The position numbers and the translations under genes are program-made. The notes beneath the pieces are model-generated. The model did not search any database, was not told the origin of the DNA, and was given only the letters and a program-made list of their open reading frames with translations. A DNA stretch of 48,810 bases. Source: a virus. Shown piece by piece: positions 40,875 through 48,810 of the stretch (position 1 is the stretch's first letter; each line of letters begins with the position of its first letter). The stretch spans positions 1-48,810 of the IMG/VR virus record IMGVR_UViG_3300009154_000082. One strand, 5' to 3'.

Positions 40875-42683
40875 TTAACCCTCACACATAATGCAGGTCT
40901 CGCCATCTACTAGGCTCTGCATATCAATTTCTTTAATAACTTCACGCTCAATTCTCTTAGAAACCTTATCAGCCTTACCGATCTTTTCTGAACGGCAATA
41001 ATAAAGTGTCTTAAGACCACGCTTCCAAGCAAGAAAATGCACTGCATGTAGGTACTTGATGTTAGAAGTTGGTCTAAAAAATACGTTAAGAGATTGTGCT
41101 TGATCAATGAACTGTTGGCGATCAGCAGCAAGCTCAATGAGCCAACGCTGATCAATTTCCATTGCAGTCTTATATACTTCCTTGGTGTCATCGTCAAGCC
41201 AATTCAAATGCTGAACAGAACCATCATTAGCAATAATACTTGACCAAACATCATCATACCAACCATCTTTTTTATCAAGTGATTGTTTCAGGATAATTTT
41301 ATCAAGATATTTATTCTTATTCAGAAATGAGCCAGACAATGTATCTTGACGATAAGCATTAGCTGGCATTGGTTCAATAGAAGCTGAAGTATTGCCCATA
41401 ATTAATGATGATGATGCATTAGGAGCAATCGCCATTGAGTTAGAGAAGCGGCGACCAGTACCAACAGCATCAGGAGCTTCACCACGTTCTGCACCAAGCT
41501 CAAGGTTTGCCTTTTCCATTGCAGAATTAATACTTTTAAAAATCTTGATGTTGATTGCCTTAGCAACAGCACTTTCAAATGCAACACCCTTTTGCTGTAG
41601 ATAGGCATGGAAACCAAGTGCCCCAAGACCAATGGAGCGTTCACGACTAGCAGAATAGATAGCGCGTTCAACCTTGCGATCAGCATTATCAATAAAGTAC
41701 TGAAGAACATTATCAAGCATTTCAGCAACGTCACGAATAAATGGTTCAATAATACCTGCCTTGCCCCATTCATCGAAATAATCTAGGTTCAATGAAGACA
41801 AGCAACATACAGCAGTGCGATCATTATCAGTTGGCAAGATGATTTCACTACAAAGATTGCTCTGATTAATACGTAAACCAAGAGCCTTTTGAAAGTCTTT
41901 CATCTGACGATTCGAAGTATCGATATAATGAATATATGGTTCGCCTGTTTGCATACGGATTTCAAGCAATGATTGCCATAGATGCTTAGCAGAAACAGTG
42001 TCACGAATTTCACCAGAATGAGGATCACGAAGATTCCACGAATCATCTGCCTCTGGATCAACCATGCAGCGTTCAATGATTTCCATGAAGTCATCTGTGA
42101 TGTTTACAGCATGGTGAAGGTTCAAGCAACGAACATTTGGATCACCAGTAGGCTTACGCATCTCAAGATACATTGTGATATCGGGGTGGCTGATATCTAG
42201 ATATGTTGCATATGAACCACGGCGAGTTCGACCTTGACGATATGCCATAGAGCCTGAATCATATGTCTTAAGATGAGGCATAACGCCTGTTGACTTGCTG
42301 CCAGCAGAGCGAATACCAAAACCAATACCAACGCCACCGCCCATCATAGACAGGCGACTTGTTTCTTCGTAATTCTTTACAAGACCTTCAGCAGTATCTT
42401 CAATGTAGTTAAGAAAGCAACTAATGGGCATACCATTGTTTGTACGACCAAACGACAGGATTGGTGTGGCATATGAAAGCCAGTGCTTACTTGAATAATC
42501 ATAGAGACGTTGTGCATGTGCATCATCTGTTGCAAAAGATTTTGAAACAAACGCAAATCTTTCTTGGGGTGATGTTTCATCATCTTTCATATATGATTCT
42601 TTAAGACGTTTCAGACCAAGTTCATCAAAAAGTAAATCTCTTTCTTTATCGATGGTTATCCCAAGATAAGTTTCTGTTGTCAT
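40875..42683 (-). CDS. nrdA: Ribonucleotide reductase class Ia alpha subunit, without ATP cone
   Basis: 602 residues. MPISCFLNY (redox Cys), MMGGGVGIGFG, NLCSEIILP (N-x-C-x-E catalytic trio), TAVCCLSSLNL (second redox Cys), ANASSSLIMGNTSASIEP, LKTLYYCRS (Tyr-Tyr radical relay) and terminal CIMCEG (C-x-x-C). Compared with the E. coli subunit (761) the N-terminal ATP-cone regulatory domain is absent, so dATP feedback should be lost. Confidence 0.96.
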   Translation of the reverse strand: MTTETYLGITIDKERDLLFDELGLKRLKESYMKDDETSPQERFAFVSKSFATDDAHAQRLYDYSSKHWLSYATPILSFGRTNNGMPISCFLNYIEDTAEGLVKNYEETSRLSMMGGGVGIGFGIRSAGSKSTGVMPHLKTYDSGSMAYRQGRTRRGSYATYLDISHPDITMYLEMRKPTGDPNVRCLNLHHAVNITDDFMEIIERCMVDPEADDSWNLRDPHSGEIRDTVSAKHLWQSLLEIRMQTGEPYIHYIDTSNRQMKDFQKALGLRINQSNLCSEIILPTDNDRTAVCCLSSLNLDYFDEWGKAGIIEPFIRDVAEMLDNVLQYFIDNADRKVERAIYSASRERSIGLGALGFHAYLQQKGVAFESAVAKAINIKIFKSINSAMEKANLELGAERGEAPDAVGTGRRFSNSMAIAPNASSSLIMGNTSASIEPMPANAYRQDTLSGSFLNKNKYLDKIILKQSLDKKDGWYDDVWSSIIANDGSVQHLNWLDDDTKEVYKTAMEIDQRWLIELAADRQQFIDQAQSLNVFFRPTSNIKYLHAVHFLAWKRGLKTLYYCRSEKIGKADKVSKRIEREVIKEIDMQSLVDGETCIMCEG

Positions 42684-42695
42684 TTATTATTGCCT

Positions 42696-42860
42696 CTATT
42701 CTTTTACTTTAGTTAATATGTATATATTCGGACTTTGTTCTGTCCATTCGACAGTATCGCCAACTTTAAAATTTTTTTCGAAGATTGGAGAGGATATATA
42801 ATACTCTTGTGAGTCTTCATCAAACTCAACCTTAACAGTATCAACTTCTTTGTCAACCAT
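42696..42860 (-). CDS. Small acidic protein, 54 residues
   Basis: MVDKEVDTVKVEFDEDSQEY, YISSPIFEKNFKVGDTVEWT, ending NIYILTKVKE. The KVGD-x-VEW-T strand set suggests a small barrel. Overlaps the upstream gene by 1 nt and precedes NrdA by 12 nt. Confidence 0.65.
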   Translation of the reverse strand: MVDKEVDTVKVEFDEDSQEYYISSPIFEKNFKVGDTVEWTEQSPNIYILTKVKE

Positions 42861-43198
42861 TATGCAGCCTCTTTATATTTCCCGTAAATATCATTGATTC
42901 CTTGTGTCTGATGTATCATATCGCGTTCCAATACATGGTGATCTATGTATATGTGCTGATTACGACTAATCACGCTATCACGCCATCCAGTGCCAGCATT
43001 TTTTGAAATAAATGTTACATTGTTTAGGTTATATTCTGGTCTATGCTTTTTAATCAGTTTTTTGATTTCTTCACTAAAAGACATTGCATGAACCATTATG
43101 AAACAAGGTTCATTTGGCAGAGCCATGACTAGTGAAGTAGTACGCCCTGTACCACGTGAGAAGGTTCCGTAGTGTTCTGCTAGTTCTGTTGGGGTCAT
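42860..43198 (-). CDS. P-loop-like small protein, 112 residues
   Basis: ATG at 43196-43198 with AAGGAA. ELAEHYGTFSRGTGRTTSLV resembles a Walker A (RGTGRTTS), followed by LVMALPNEPCFIMVHAMSFS and NNVTFISKNAGTGWRDSVIS. It looks like the N-terminal part of a P-loop NTPase without clear Walker B. Role unknown; sits between nrdA and thyX. Confidence 0.68.
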   Translation of the reverse strand: MTPTELAEHYGTFSRGTGRTTSLVMALPNEPCFIMVHAMSFSEEIKKLIKKHRPEYNLNNVTFISKNAGTGWRDSVISRNQHIYIDHHVLERDMIHQTQGINDIYGKYKEAA

Positions 43199-43223
43199 TC
43201 TGGTTCCTTCATTATTAATTGTA

Positions 43224-43895
43224 TTATGAATTGATATTGTCGAGAGCAATTTTGATATCAGGAAAATGATGACCAATAATCTCTGAACATTTTAGAGCAA
43301 TCTCACGATGTTCCTTTTGAGTAGCCTTATCCGTTCTTAATTCTATATAATGAACCCATGAACGAAGAGGACCAGCCATAATAATAATTGATTCGGTCAG
43401 ACCTTCAGGAAGAACAGCACGTGCCTGTTCCTTTGCGATGCCGTTTTCGATTGCCCATTTATATGCTTTGATTGCAAGATTTTGTACTGATTCTTGGGCA
43501 CCAAGCCATTGATTTTCTAGCTCTTCATCTTCTACATCAATGGAAGCCTGTCGATTCTTGGCATCTTGGAGTCTGGCTTCTCGTGTAACAAAGCCCAAAT
43601 CCTTAGTAGGATCAGCGTATCGCTGACTATATTCTTGGAATGAGAATGAACGATGACGTAAAATTTGACGTGCGATATCACGTGTGGTTTTGATTTCCAT
43701 TGAAATGTGAACCATTTCTAAAGGAGACCAGTGATTGTTCTGAATTAGATATTGCACCAATTTAGGTGCTGTTGCGGTATTATTTTGGTTAGATGGATTA
43801 GAAACTCTTGCTGCCCAAGCAACAAGCTCGTTAGCAGTCGTACATCCAGTATAGGCGCTTGGCTTAGTAATACCAACTAAATTCACTTCACTCAT
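43224..43895 (-). CDS. thyX: Flavin-dependent thymidylate synthase
   Basis: 223 residues from the ATG at 43893-43895 that overlaps the preceding stop (ATGA). LRHRSFSFQEYSQRY contains the ThyX signature R-H-R-x(7)-S, with the dUMP/FAD residues; QARAVLPEGLTESIIIMAGPLRSWVHYIELR is the second conserved block. It methylates dUMP to dTMP with FAD, replacing ThyA. Confidence 0.95.
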   Translation of the reverse strand: MSEVNLVGITKPSAYTGCTTANELVAWAARVSNPSNQNNTATAPKLVQYLIQNNHWSPLEMVHISMEIKTTRDIARQILRHRSFSFQEYSQRYADPTKDLGFVTREARLQDAKNRQASIDVEDEELENQWLGAQESVQNLAIKAYKWAIENGIAKEQARAVLPEGLTESIIIMAGPLRSWVHYIELRTDKATQKEHREIALKCSEIIGHHFPDIKIALDNINS

Positions 43896-44062
43896 ACAGT
43901 TTTTCTTTCTAACCAATTCATTAAATGACTTATAGCAAGTTCGACACTTACTTTATTGTTATAGAGTTGTGCTAATTTTATTTCATCAATAGCATATTCA
44001 AGTACTTGATCCGAATTAGCGTATTGATCATTATAACAAGGATAACGTTTCACTTCACTCAT
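43892..44062 (-). CDS. Small protein, 56 residues
   Basis: MSEVKRYPCYNDQYANSDQV, LEYAIDEIKLAQLYNNKVSV, ending LMNWLERKTV. Helical. Translationally coupled to thyX (ATGA) and to the gene above (ATGAGTGA overlap). Confidence 0.64.
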   Translation of the reverse strand: MSEVKRYPCYNDQYANSDQVLEYAIDEIKLAQLYNNKVSVELAISHLMNWLERKTV

Positions 44063-44219
44063 TATTTTCATTTTCTAATCCATAAATTTTTACAAATTCT
44101 AGGCGTACCTTTTCAGTTTCATCCAATAGTTGCCACATCTGTTTTGTATCTTCAATAGGACATTCATCAAGCTTTTTAGCTACTTCTCTAGCCCATAGAT
44201 CAAGTTCTTCTTTAGTCAT
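44055..44219 (-). CDS. Small helical protein, 54 residues
   Basis: MTKEELDLWAREVAKKLDEC, PIEDTKQMWQLLDETEKVRL, EFVKIYGLENENNE. Amphipathic helices, acidic. Overlaps both neighbours. Confidence 0.64.
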   Translation of the reverse strand: MTKEELDLWAREVAKKLDECPIEDTKQMWQLLDETEKVRLEFVKIYGLENENNE

Positions 44220-44481
44220 TATTTACCTCCATATAATCAGTACGATAACGTGTTGAAAGCACAAACCCCTGTGCAAGTAGTTTAGCAGCACGATCTTGCG
44301 CGTCTGTATAATCTACAAACTTTCCATCATTGAACCACCACCATTGGTCAAAGAACCACTTAGGCTTGCGACGATATTCTACAAGCCACTGATTATCTGT
44401 TCTATGTATGCGAACATGAGTAATGGGCCATGAAACGTATTCAAGCCCCAACTCTGCCATATCTGTTTTTTTAATATCCAT
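44212..44481 (-). CDS. Unknown protein, 89 residues
   Basis: ATG at 44479-44481 in a TAATG overlap with the upstream Cys-rich gene. MDIKKTDMAELGLEYVSWPI, RKPKWFFDQWWWFNDGKFVD, AAKLLAQGFVLSTRYRTDYM. Rich in Trp; the W-F-D-x-W-W-W-F-x-D-G-x-[FY] block is seen in other phage proteins of unknown role. Confidence 0.67.
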   Translation of the reverse strand: MDIKKTDMAELGLEYVSWPITHVRIHRTDNQWLVEYRRKPKWFFDQWWWFNDGKFVDYTDAQDRAAKLLAQGFVLSTRYRTDYMEVNND

Positions 44482-44621
44482 TAGAAAATATGCCTTTGTT
44501 GCTTTTGACAAATAGTACACATACGAAACTGTTGCCCTCGTTCGTCAGGCAGTCTTACAGGTTGTCCCCAAGGGGTCCAATCATGCCATCCTATACGACA
44601 TAAAAATTTTTTAAAATACAT
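44481..44621 (-). CDS. Small Cys/His protein, 46 residues
   Basis: MYFKKFLCRIGWHDWTPWGQ, PVRLPDERGQQFRMCTICQK. C-x4-H (LCRIGWHDW) followed by C-x-x-C is a one-zinc ribbon frequent in phage proteins. Starts in the TAATG at the primase stop, so coupled to the primase. Confidence 0.7.
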   Translation of the reverse strand: MYFKKFLCRIGWHDWTPWGQPVRLPDERGQQFRMCTICQKQQRHIF

Positions 44622-45649
44622 TATATTTTTTTCCATGTTGCAAATTTAATTTTTGCGGACAGATCACTATATGTATTCTCATCAATAATGTCAATAATTT
44701 TTTTCGATGTTAATCCAGCAAGAATCATATCATTGATATCTTTCTGAAGAATTGTTTCAGGCCATAAACAAACTCTATATCCTTGGTCAATTGCCTTTTG
44801 AATTTTCTTCACAATTTCTTTGTTTCGTGGTTCATTATCAAATACAATCACAAAGTTACTCTTATCAGTTTTAAGTTGTCTTAAGTTTGAAGTAAGATCA
44901 CTACCAGCAGATGCAATAGCGTTTGGAATGAACATTGAATCAATCGGACCTTCTACCACATATATAGTCTGGTCCAATTTTACAGTATCAAGTCCATATA
45001 TTTTTGGTTTATCTTCATCAAGGATGATTGTGATATATCGTAGTTTACTGTCCTTAACTAGTGAACGACCTTGAAGACCAAAGAATTCTCCATCCTGATC
45101 AATGAATGGAATAATTAAACGAGCTTCATCATGTTCTTCATTCTCAAACTTATTTGGCAAAAAACTATTCACCCATGCTTTAAAGTTTTTACAATAAAAC
45201 AGTTTATGATGCATAGATGCAGGAATTTTACGTCCATCAACATATATACGTGTTGGACCAGCAGGATTTAATAATGACAATTTCTTTAGCTTCATCAAAG
45301 GACTTGTTTTCATGAACTTTGGCTTTTTCATTTTTTCAGCAAAAAGTTCAACATCAGTCTTTTTACGTACTTGACCATTGGCCAGCATACGCTCTTTAAT
45401 ATATTCGTTGTACAATCCTTGATCAAGATATTTTACAAAATTATCAATTGTCATTCCTACACCGCAGTTATGACAACACATCCATGCCTTACCCTTCTTT
45501 TCATAGAAGTAAGCACGTGTTTTTCTTTTATCTGTTTTGGAATCTCCGCAGATAGGACAAGAGAAGTTATAAAGATTCTCTGATTTCTGCTTGTAATTTC
45601 TTAGTCTATGAGATATAAAACCAATATATTTTCTATCTAACCAATCCAC
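44621..45649 (-). CDS. DNA primase (DnaG-type, T4 gp61-like)
   Basis: 342 residues. FSCPICGDSKTDK and WMCCHNCGVGMTI form the zinc-binding site (~32-72); GLQGRSLVKDSKLRY precedes the Toprim fold IYVVEGPIDSMFIPNAIASA (metal Glu) and FVIVFDNEPRNKEIVKKI (D-x-D-like). Length equals T4 gp61 (342). It makes RNA primers for lagging-strand synthesis. Promoter 45703-45731. Confidence 0.93.
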   Translation of the reverse strand: MDWLDRKYIGFISHRLRNYKQKSENLYNFSCPICGDSKTDKRKTRAYFYEKKGKAWMCCHNCGVGMTIDNFVKYLDQGLYNEYIKERMLANGQVRKKTDVELFAEKMKKPKFMKTSPLMKLKKLSLLNPAGPTRIYVDGRKIPASMHHKLFYCKNFKAWVNSFLPNKFENEEHDEARLIIPFIDQDGEFFGLQGRSLVKDSKLRYITIILDEDKPKIYGLDTVKLDQTIYVVEGPIDSMFIPNAIASAGSDLTSNLRQLKTDKSNFVIVFDNEPRNKEIVKKIQKAIDQGYRVCLWPETILQKDINDMILAGLTSKKIIDIIDENTYSDLSAKIKFATWKKI

Positions 45650-45702
45650 ATGTTATTCCCATTATATTATAAAGATTCAATATATTTCGAATCGACAAAC
45701 GG

Positions 45703-45731
45703 ATTATAACCATATGAATATATGGGGTCAA
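45703..45731 (-). promoter_or_regulatory. Sigma70-type promoter for the primase operon
   Basis: TTGACC (45726-45731), 17 nt (a CCATATATTCATATGG palindrome), TATAAT (45703-45708). Confidence 0.75.
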
Positions 45732-45740
45732 GTAAAAAAT

Positions 45741-46223
45741 TTATTGACCAAAAATGGCTGGTATATTAATTTTATCAAACAGGGTTCCTACAACGATACC
45801 GCCCCCGATAAGCATCCACATCCATTTTTCCATACGTGTCATGCGGTCATTCAGCACCTTGTGCTGTTCGTTGCCTTCTTTTTTAAGTTCTTCGATCTTG
45901 TTAGCAATCTTGGTGTAGTTATCGTCCATATCTTCCTGTAATCCTCTCTCTACATTTTCGATACGAACATAAACGTCTTTGATACCTTTATCTGTCTCAA
46001 TACGACGATCTTCAACCATCTTTTCTAGTCTCTCTTGTATTTTTTCCTGAAATTCAAGACGGTTTCCTTGCACCGCTAATAACTGTGATACAGTGGTTGA
46101 TACTTCTGTTAATTTTTCAATAGTAATATCAAGACGGTCAACGAGTGTGCCGACTTGCGCCATATCCTTCTGTAAGGAAGCTACGTTCTCTGATAACTTT
46201 TTAACATCACTATCTGTTGTCAT
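45741..46223 (-). CDS. Coiled-coil protein with a C-terminal membrane anchor (XhlA-like)
   Basis: 160 residues. A long heptad-rich helix (KLSENVASLQKDMAQVGTLV to VLNDRMTRMEKW) is followed by WMWMLIGGGIVVGTLF, a tail anchor, and a short outside end. This layout is like XhlA or hemolysin-type proteins that help holins. It lies in a run of lysis genes. Confidence 0.7.
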   Translation of the reverse strand: MTTDSDVKKLSENVASLQKDMAQVGTLVDRLDITIEKLTEVSTTVSQLLAVQGNRLEFQEKIQERLEKMVEDRRIETDKGIKDVYVRIENVERGLQEDMDDNYTKIANKIEELKKEGNEQHKVLNDRMTRMEKWMWMLIGGGIVVGTLFDKINIPAIFGQ

Positions 46224-46471
46224 TGTGCGCTCGTTGTACCTGCTAGGCCATTAGGAGCGAACTTCTCAATGCCTGTAAAACCAAATCCGGCAATTACAAC
46301 ATACATAACTGAGTCAAGAATTTCTTTTTCAATTTTATAACCATAAAATAAGTTAGCAATAAATGCAATTGCGATTAGAATTGCAAATAGAAATGTAATC
46401 ACTCTTTTTGAAGAAGGTGAACCCTTGCCATCAGCAAGAACACCCTTGATATAGTCGATTACGTTTTTCAT
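46220..46471 (-). CDS. Two-helix holin-like protein
   Basis: 83 residues. Basic N-terminus (KNVIDYIKGVLADGKGSPSS), then VITFLFAILIAIAFIANLFY and VMYVVIAGFGFTGIEKF membrane helices, typical of class II/III holins. Followed by the XhlA-like gene (4-nt overlap). Function is inferred from the neighbours. Confidence 0.68.
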   Translation of the reverse strand: MKNVIDYIKGVLADGKGSPSSKRVITFLFAILIAIAFIANLFYGYKIEKEILDSVMYVVIAGFGFTGIEKFAPNGLAGTTSAQ

Positions 46472-46480
46472 TGTAGTTCC

Positions 46481-46720
46481 TTACGATTTCTTTTTACGTG
46501 GCTTTTTAACCACCTTTTTTGTCTGTGTGACTGCATCAGTAATTTGATCGTTAACAGCCTTGACTTCTGTTTTGATAGTTTCTTCAACTTTATCGATAGA
46601 AGTCTCAAAGTCAGTTTCTAATTTTTTTAGAATGATCTTTTCTTCTTCAATAATTTCTTTAAATTGTTGTAAAATAGTTGAACCACCAAAAAATTTTTTA
46701 ATTTTTTCCCATATATTCAT
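46481..46720 (-). CDS. Charged coiled-coil protein, 79 residues
   Basis: MNIWEKIKKFFGGSTILQQF, then EEEKIILKKLETDFETSIDK and TQTKKVVKKPRKKKS. A surface-associating amphipathic N-terminus followed by a coiled-coil and a basic tail. Coupled to the o-spanin gene by an ATGA overlap. Confidence 0.65.
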   Translation of the reverse strand: MNIWEKIKKFFGGSTILQQFKEIIEEEKIILKKLETDFETSIDKVEETIKTEVKAVNDQITDAVTQTKKVVKKPRKKKS

Positions 46721-46887
46721 TTTGGTTTACCTTCTTTTGTATTAGATACGTTAATTGTATTTAGCTCACGTGGAGCTTTCATAAGAACTTCTGGAGGCGT
46801 AGGCATATATGCCTGTGGCACTAAACGTGTTTTGCCAGCACATCCGATTAACATCACCAAAGGAAGAAGTATTATAATTTTTTTCAT
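46717..46887 (-). CDS. o-spanin (Rz1-like outer-membrane lipoprotein)
   Basis: 56 residues. MKKIIILLPLVMLIGCAGKT is a lipoprotein signal with lipobox LIGC (Cys16); the mature part is short and Pro-containing (VPQAYMPTPPEVLMKAPREL). Its start overlaps the i-spanin stop (TAATG). With that neighbour it should fuse inner and outer membranes in the last lysis step. Confidence 0.83.
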   Translation of the reverse strand: MKKIIILLPLVMLIGCAGKTRLVPQAYMPTPPEVLMKAPRELNTINVSNTKEGKPK

Positions 46888-47405
46888 TACTTTTTATCCT
46901 TTGGAGCATTAAGATTAGCAGCATCAATTGCAGCTTTATTGTCAGCAATCCATTTCTGCAATGAAATTAGTTGTTGCTTATTTTCATGACAAACTGCATA
47001 GTTGCCAATAACCACTGATAATGCAGAGTTATCCATAATACCTGATGGAGACTTATCAGATGCTAATATTGCATTAGGATTTACAAGTCTTGCAGCAGCA
47101 TCGTGAAGTTCAACCCAGCCATTTGACATGTCATGTTGCGGCTCCATTTTTGCAGTAGCAGTTTTATATATTACTTCTTTGTCATGAATTGTATTGACAC
47201 GATCTACATATTCTGTTACTACATTGCTTGAAATTTCAGTATTCTTTTTTTCAAGTTCAGTTATTTGTTTCTGTGCCTTAGCCTGATAGTTAGCAAGTTC
47301 AATCTCTGCGTGTGCAGAACCTTTCATATATCCCCAACCTGCTGCTCCTAGTACGATAAAAAGAATTGCTAAAAGTTTAACAGGAAGTGGAATCATACCA
47401 AACAT
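46887..47405 (-). CDS. i-spanin (Rz-like inner-membrane protein)
   Basis: 172 residues. One N-terminal membrane helix (IPLPVKLLAILFIVLGAAGW) with the rest periplasmic: coiled-coil ANYQAKAQKQITELEKKNTE, then EPQHDMSNGWVELHDAAAR and a Cys near VCHENKQQLISLQKWIADNK. Layout and place directly upstream of an overlapping small lipoprotein gene identify a two-gene spanin pair. Confidence 0.85.
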   Translation of the reverse strand: MFGMIPLPVKLLAILFIVLGAAGWGYMKGSAHAEIELANYQAKAQKQITELEKKNTEISSNVVTEYVDRVNTIHDKEVIYKTATAKMEPQHDMSNGWVELHDAAARLVNPNAILASDKSPSGIMDNSALSVVIGNYAVCHENKQQLISLQKWIADNKAAIDAANLNAPKDKK

Positions 47406-47406
47406 A

Positions 47407-47769
47407 TCAGTTTCCTTTTTTAAAGTCTTCTAACGTCTTACGCTTAAAAGGCTGATTACTTTTCTTGTATTTTTCTATTGCTTTACGGCGCATTGGAGGA
47501 TTTTCACCATTAGTTCCATACACAGCAGGTCCAGTTGCATTTGTTGGAGCAATGCCTTCTTCATTGACATTTTGACTAGACATATAATTTGTAGCAGTAG
47601 TGATATAATCTTCTGCTAGTGTGATTTTAGACTGAACCCATTCAGGAAGGTTTGTGTTTGGGCTTAGCATATCATGAAGTCTTTTAGCATTTGATATAAC
47701 ACTCTTAAGCTGTGACATTGCCATGTCACCTTCGTAATCATATTCGCCCTTATCTATATTCTTTGCCAT
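47407..47769 (-). CDS. Unknown protein, 120 residues (T4-like, possibly head-associated)
   Basis: ATG at 47767-47769 with AAGGAA. MAKNIDKGEYDYEGDMAMSQ, LKSVISNAKRLHDMLSPNTN, EWVQSKITLAEDYITTATNY, then a disordered GPAVYGTNGENPPMRRKAIE and a basic end (KRKTLEDFKKGN). The helix pair W-Q-S-K-IT-[LK]AEDY-I occurs in proteins of cyanophage-type T4 phages near virion genes. Function unknown. Confidence 0.7.
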   Translation of the reverse strand: MAKNIDKGEYDYEGDMAMSQLKSVISNAKRLHDMLSPNTNLPEWVQSKITLAEDYITTATNYMSSQNVNEEGIAPTNATGPAVYGTNGENPPMRRKAIEKYKKSNQPFKRKTLEDFKKGN

Positions 47770-48152
47770 CAAATTTTCCTTAAAACTTCTACAATATGAG
47801 CATTCATATGAATATCACTACTGTAATAAATTGTATTTTTAACCAATATTTTCTCTGGCATATACCCAAGCATTACAATAAATGGTTTTAAATATGAATA
47901 ATGCCCTTCAAGCTTGAGAAATAACATTCTAGTTGCAGCCTCACCAAATACATTATATAAAATAATCAAATGATTAAGAATCAAACGCTCACGCAATTCG
48001 CCTGAATCTTCATATTTAACAAATAATCTTTTAAGATATTTAAATCTTTTTAAATCATCATAAAATTCTGTTGTATCATGACACTGTGGATTGTCATAGT
48101 GTTTTGCAGCAAATAGCAGAAAATTACTTTCGTCAAGTTTTTCATGGTGCAT
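47769..48152 (-). CDS. Conserved T4-like protein, 127 residues
   Basis: NFLLFAAKHYDNPQCHDTTE, FYDDLKRFKYLKRLFVKYED, LILNHLIILYNVFGEAATRM, LFLKLEGHYSYLKPFIVMLG. The RFKY-[IL]-KRL and LNHLI-x-LYNVFG blocks are those of a small uncharacterised protein of cyanophage-type T4 relatives. Overlaps the next gene by 1 nt. Confidence 0.75.
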   Translation of the reverse strand: MHHEKLDESNFLLFAAKHYDNPQCHDTTEFYDDLKRFKYLKRLFVKYEDSGELRERLILNHLIILYNVFGEAATRMLFLKLEGHYSYLKPFIVMLGYMPEKILVKNTIYYSSDIHMNAHIVEVLRKI

Positions 48153-48173
48153 ATTTTTTTATACTTAATAAAA

Positions 48174-48193
48174 GGGGTGGCCGAAGCCACCCC
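48174..48193 (-). terminator. Intrinsic terminator with a UUCG loop
   Basis: GGGGTGGC-TTCG-GCCACCCC on the minus strand followed by TTTTATT. It ends the virion-protein gene above. Confidence 0.9.
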
Positions 48194-48204
48194 ATATTTC
48201 AAAA

Positions 48205-48783
48205 TTAGAAAATTGTACCGTCACTATCGCCAGTGATTGAACTAGCAGCGACTAGTGTTTCTACTTGAACACGTCCAGCACGACCACCTGCTGTTGCAGT
48301 GATTGAACCAGTAGTGCCGCCTGATGTGACACTGATTGACACAGTTGGTGTAGCTGATTGGAAATTAGCACCAGCAGTTGTAACAGTATAAGAAACTAAG
48401 TTACCAGTTGCATTTGTTACAACGTTTCCAGTTTGGTTTGTACCACCAGTACCTGCTGCGATTGAATAGGTATCATTGTTGGTATAAAGTCTACCAGCAG
48501 CAGCAACGGTAACAGATGTTAACGGTCCAGTAAATGCTGTTCTCATGTTCCAGCCAGCGTGTGCTGCCTTTGTGCCACCAGAAACAGTATTACCAACTTC
48601 TGTTGTGCTGATACCAAATGTACCGACTGCCTTTTTCATAGGCAAGCCACCACTTTGAAATGCACCGACTGTTGTATTTCCAAAAAGTGTATTTGCATTA
48701 ATAGCGGTTGTTGTTAAATTTACTTGTGATGTAGCAAAAATAGGTGAATTGTTTGCTCTATCGATCATGCCCCATTGAGCCAT
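48205..48783 (-). CDS. Virion structural protein of the GRAGRV-type (T4-like)
   Basis: 192 residues. MAQWGMIDRANNSPIFATSQ, NTLFGNTTVGAF, AHAGWNMRTAFTG, two internal Gly/Thr/Val-rich copies (SVTVAAAGRLYTNNDTYS, VSYTVTTAGANFQSATPTVS), then GGRAGRVQVETLVAASSITG-DSDGTIF. This matches a structural protein abundant in marine T4-like phages, whose ends (W-G..D..N..P; HAGW; GRAGRV-x-ETLVA-x-S-x-[ST]-GDSD) are well kept. GGAG precedes the ATG. Confidence 0.8.
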   Translation of the reverse strand: MAQWGMIDRANNSPIFATSQVNLTTTAINANTLFGNTTVGAFQSGGLPMKKAVGTFGISTTEVGNTVSGGTKAAHAGWNMRTAFTGPLTSVTVAAAGRLYTNNDTYSIAAGTGGTNQTGNVVTNATGNLVSYTVTTAGANFQSATPTVSISVTSGGTTGSITATAGGRAGRVQVETLVAASSITGDSDGTIF

Positions 48784-48810
48784 TTTTCTTCTCCAATTAG
48801 AAATTGTTTC

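Noticed and set aside
41402-42583. Open frames overlapping nrdA in other frames
   Set aside because: No start signals and low-complexity composition; nrdA is intact across all of them.

Overview
The window reads as part of a large T4-superfamily myovirus genome, not a chromosome. It has tightly packed, overlapping small genes almost all on the minus strand, 17 tRNA or tRNA-like genes, and typical T4-type replication and nucleotide genes: T4-like RNase H, DnaG-type primase, NrdA/NrdB/glutaredoxin, ThyX, PhoH, MazG, an Rnl1-type RNA ligase, an SF1 helicase and a RecB-like nuclease. Several proteins resemble conserved proteins of cyanophage- and rhizobiophage-type T4 relatives (SpeD, a GT4 glycosyltransferase, a DUF6433-like protein, a GRAGRV-type virion protein). 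A GapR/DUF2312 protein and an LpxH2-type phosphoesterase point to an alphaproteobacterial host. That host assignment is inference.

Layout. (1) 1-18.9 kb: accessory and late region. Eight minus-strand genes encode proteins that begin with a 10-15 residue segment resembling the T4 capsid-targeting sequence (MKTYQEFIAE in T4). Behind that tag are a kinase-like fold, a methyltransferase, a ParB/Srx-like domain, a nucleotidyltransferase, a GP88-like protein, a HEAT-type repeat protein and two unknowns. Five of them lie just downstream of a T4-type late promoter (TATAAATA or one mismatch), two more follow in the same transcription unit, and one follows directly behind another. Between them lie a TET-associated DNA glycosyltransferase, a GT25-methyltransferase fusion, a phage ArfA ribosome-rescue gene with an internal hairpin, and GapR. 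(2) 9.0-14.7 kb: the main tRNA array, interrupted by about 1 kb of apparently non-coding, hairpin-rich RNA with a near-consensus promoter (size and context like GOLLD/ROOL) and a second structured stretch of about 210 nt. Two tRNA-like genes lack normal D- and T-loops. (3) 14.7-16 kb: small genes, including two tandem holin-like membrane proteins on the + strand. (4) 18.9-31 kb: early-type small genes, each group behind a consensus sigma70-like promoter that often carries CGAATCA in the spacer. It includes an SPFH lipoprotein, a DUF932 protein, a metallopeptidase, a kinase-only Pnk-like enzyme, and an RNA ligase gene split in two by a GIY-YIG endonuclease gene on the opposite strand. (5) 31-45.7 kb: the replication and nucleotide-metabolism core. 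(6) 45.7-48.8 kb: spanins, holin-like genes and the start of the virion genes.

How it fits together. Early genes are driven by host-type promoters, in three cases through an inverted repeat that encloses the -10 element, overlaps the ribosome binding site and ends in a T-tract. Late genes use TATAAATA boxes. The kinase, the split RNA ligase and the tRNA set form a plausible tRNA-repair and replacement group. ArfA, GapR and the tagged proteins suggest takeover of host translation, nucleoid and early-infection functions. All functional statements rest on reading motifs by eye; no database search was run.
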